Assembly: GCF_938015485.1 (NCBI RefSeq) | Contig: NZ_CALLVU010000017.1 | Coordinates: forward strand, 1 to 15,038 | Source: an uncultured Lachnoanaerobaculum sp. | Lineage (GTDB): Bacteria > Bacillota > Clostridia > Lachnospirales > Lachnospiraceae | Direction of reading: 5' to 3' | DNA: 15,038 nucleotides | Part shown: in pieces, positions 13,819-15,038 of the stretch | Position numbering within the stretch: position 1 is the stretch's first letter | How the letters are laid out: each line of letters starts with the position of its first letter | Program-made: the position numbers and the translations under genes | Notes under the pieces: model-generated | The model's database searches: none | Seen by the model: only the letters and a program-made list of their open reading frames with translations | Told to the model about the DNA's origin: nothing

Positions 13819-15038
13819 TTATTTACCGGCATTATCTAAATAATTTTGCCAATTTTCAAGCATCTTATTAACTTCCATATCACCTTCAAGATACATTACT
13901 AAGTCATTTGTCATTGAGGTCATAACATCTGAAGCATTTGCCAACCCTATAAACTCATTTATTACATAGTTTTTCTTATATTCTTCGTAATACTCTTGGA
14001 ACTGTTTTGGTGCTGAACTATAATCCGGTGTAGCAACCTTACTGTTTGGAAATGCTGACATTGTTGAAGCTAATCCTGCAGAAGCAGATCCGTCTTTACC
14101 GTCTTTTCCACCAAGTAAAAAATTTATGAATTCTGCTGCCGCTTCTTTGTTTTTACATGATTCTGAAATTCCGACGGCCCAGCTTGCATAGCAAATACCG
14201 CTTTTGTCTGTATATCCATCTTTTACAGGTATAGTGGCCGCTTTGAAATTCAGCTTCTCAAACTGACTCATAGTTGCAGCTGATGCCACAGTAAATGCAC
14301 AATTTCCTGCAGCAAAATTACTGGTCATTTCCGCTTCTTCTAATGTGCTCATTCCCGGATACAATACTCCCGAATCATATAATTTCTTATACATTTCCGC
14401 TAAATCAGCAAGTTCCTTATTATCCTTAGTTACATATTTTCCATCTTTATCTTTTAATGTTATTCCTGATGCCCAACCTGTACCCATATATACATTCTGT
14501 ATTCCATTTGCATTAGTGGTTCCTAAGTTTAAGGCAAAAGCTGAATAACCTGCCGCTTTTATCTTTTCACAAGCCTGCTCAAGTTCAGTCCATGTTGTAG
14601 GTATCTTCTCAACTCCCGACTTTTCCAATATATCCATATTGGCATACATAGGATATGCAAAGTTTAATATCGGTACTACATAATCAGTGTCTTTTACTTT
14701 CCAAACATCACTTGCAAGATCAAGCTTCACACCTACAGTAGAAAGATCTGTTAAAATCCCCATATCTGCAAATTCTGCCAGCCACGCTCCATCTATACTC
14801 AGCACATCTGCAATTGTACCGTTTGTTGCTCCCGCTGTTATCGCTGTCTTAGTATCAGCCCAAGGTGCAGTGAGCAATTCTACCTTATTGCCGGTAGCCG
14901 CCTCATAATCGTCACATATTTTCTGTAAATATCCATCCGGTAATTCTCCACCCCACCATTGTTGGAATTTTATAGTTACACCCTCAGTCTTTTTACTTTC
15001 TCCGGCCGATGACTCTTCCTGTGTGGCCTCAGTTGATT
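13819..15038 (-). CDS. Sugar ABC transporter solute-binding lipoprotein (5' partial)
   Basis: Extracellular solute-binding protein of family 1 (MalE/MsmE-like), cut at its N-terminus by the right edge; about 405 residues are visible. The frame remains open to the window end. The first visible residues (STEATQEESSAGESKK) are a Ser/Glu-rich linker of the kind that follows a lipoprotein cysteine. Next come VTIKFQQWWGGE, the usual first beta strand, and later AAGYSAFALNLG, a fold-typical hinge segment, and KNKEAAAEFINFLLGG near the C-terminal lobe. It delivers the sugar to the two permeases downstream. The sugar cannot be deduced. Internal ATG or TTG codons such as 14877 are not real starts, because homologous sequence continues upstream of them. 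The operon promoter lies outside the window. Confidence 0.93.
   Translation of the reverse strand, partial: STEATQEESSAGESKKTEGVTIKFQQWWGGELPDGYLQKICDDYEAATGNKVELLTAPWADTKTAITAGATNGTIADVLSIDGAWLAEFADMGILTDLSTVGVKLDLASDVWKVKDTDYVVPILNFAYPMYANMDILEKSGVEKIPTTWTELEQACEKIKAAGYSAFALNLGTTNANGIQNVYMGTGWASGITLKDKDGKYVTKDNKELADLAEMYKKLYDSGVLYPGMSTLEEAEMTSNFAAGNCAFTVASAATMSQFEKLNFKAATIPVKDGYTDKSGICYASWAVGISESCKNKEAAAEFINFLLGGKDGKDGSASAGLASTMSAFPNSKVATPDYSSAPKQFQEYYEEYKKNYVINEFIGLANASDVMTSMTNDLVMYLEGDMEVNKMLENWQNYLDNAGK

Overview
The window looks like chromosomal DNA from a low-GC, AT-rich Firmicute of the class Clostridia, most likely Lachnospiraceae. The family-level guess rests on recognisable 16S rRNA sequence at the left edge, a B. 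subtilis-like core gene order (rdgB next to a YsnB-type phosphoesterase), strong AGGAGG-type ribosome binding sites, and a secreted protein with cell-wall-binding repeats of the kind common in that family. I cannot fix the genus from sequence alone.

Left part (1-932): the 5' end of a 16S rRNA gene on the minus strand (about 360 nt, the rest lies off the window). It is preceded by a roughly 420-nt leader with several hairpins and two tandem, near-consensus promoters, each TTGACA with a 17-bp spacer. Divergent from it is a plus-strand housekeeping operon (939-5312): holA (DNA polymerase III delta), xpt (xanthine phosphoribosyltransferase), a YfcE-type phosphodiesterase, an RlmL/YpsC-type THUMP rRNA methyltransferase, rdgB (XTP/dITP pyrophosphatase) and a YsnB-like phosphoesterase. 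Genes are tightly spaced or overlapping and end at a terminator that looks bidirectional (5313-5348).

Middle part (5388-8115): a secreted 547-residue cell-wall-binding-repeat protein on the minus strand, then about 1.1 kb with no convincing protein gene. That gap contains a strong minus-strand promoter whose -35 lies in a perfect inverted repeat. About 500 nt of sequence follows, with local hairpins and an 11-bp pairing between its 5' and 3' ends. I interpret it as a candidate large structured noncoding RNA, which is the most interesting object in the window.

Right part (8082-15038): a minus-strand carbohydrate operon. In transcription order it holds a sugar-binding lipoprotein (cut by the window edge), two ABC permeases, a class II ketose-bisphosphate aldolase, an ADP-dependent-type sugar kinase, a second divergent class II aldolase, an RpiR-family phosphosugar-sensing regulator and an intrinsic terminator. 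The transporter ATPase is absent, so a shared MsmX/MsiK-type ATPase is probably used. The layout suggests import of an unidentified sugar, phosphorylation to a bisphosphate and retro-aldol cleavage to triose phosphates, with RpiR sensing an intermediate.
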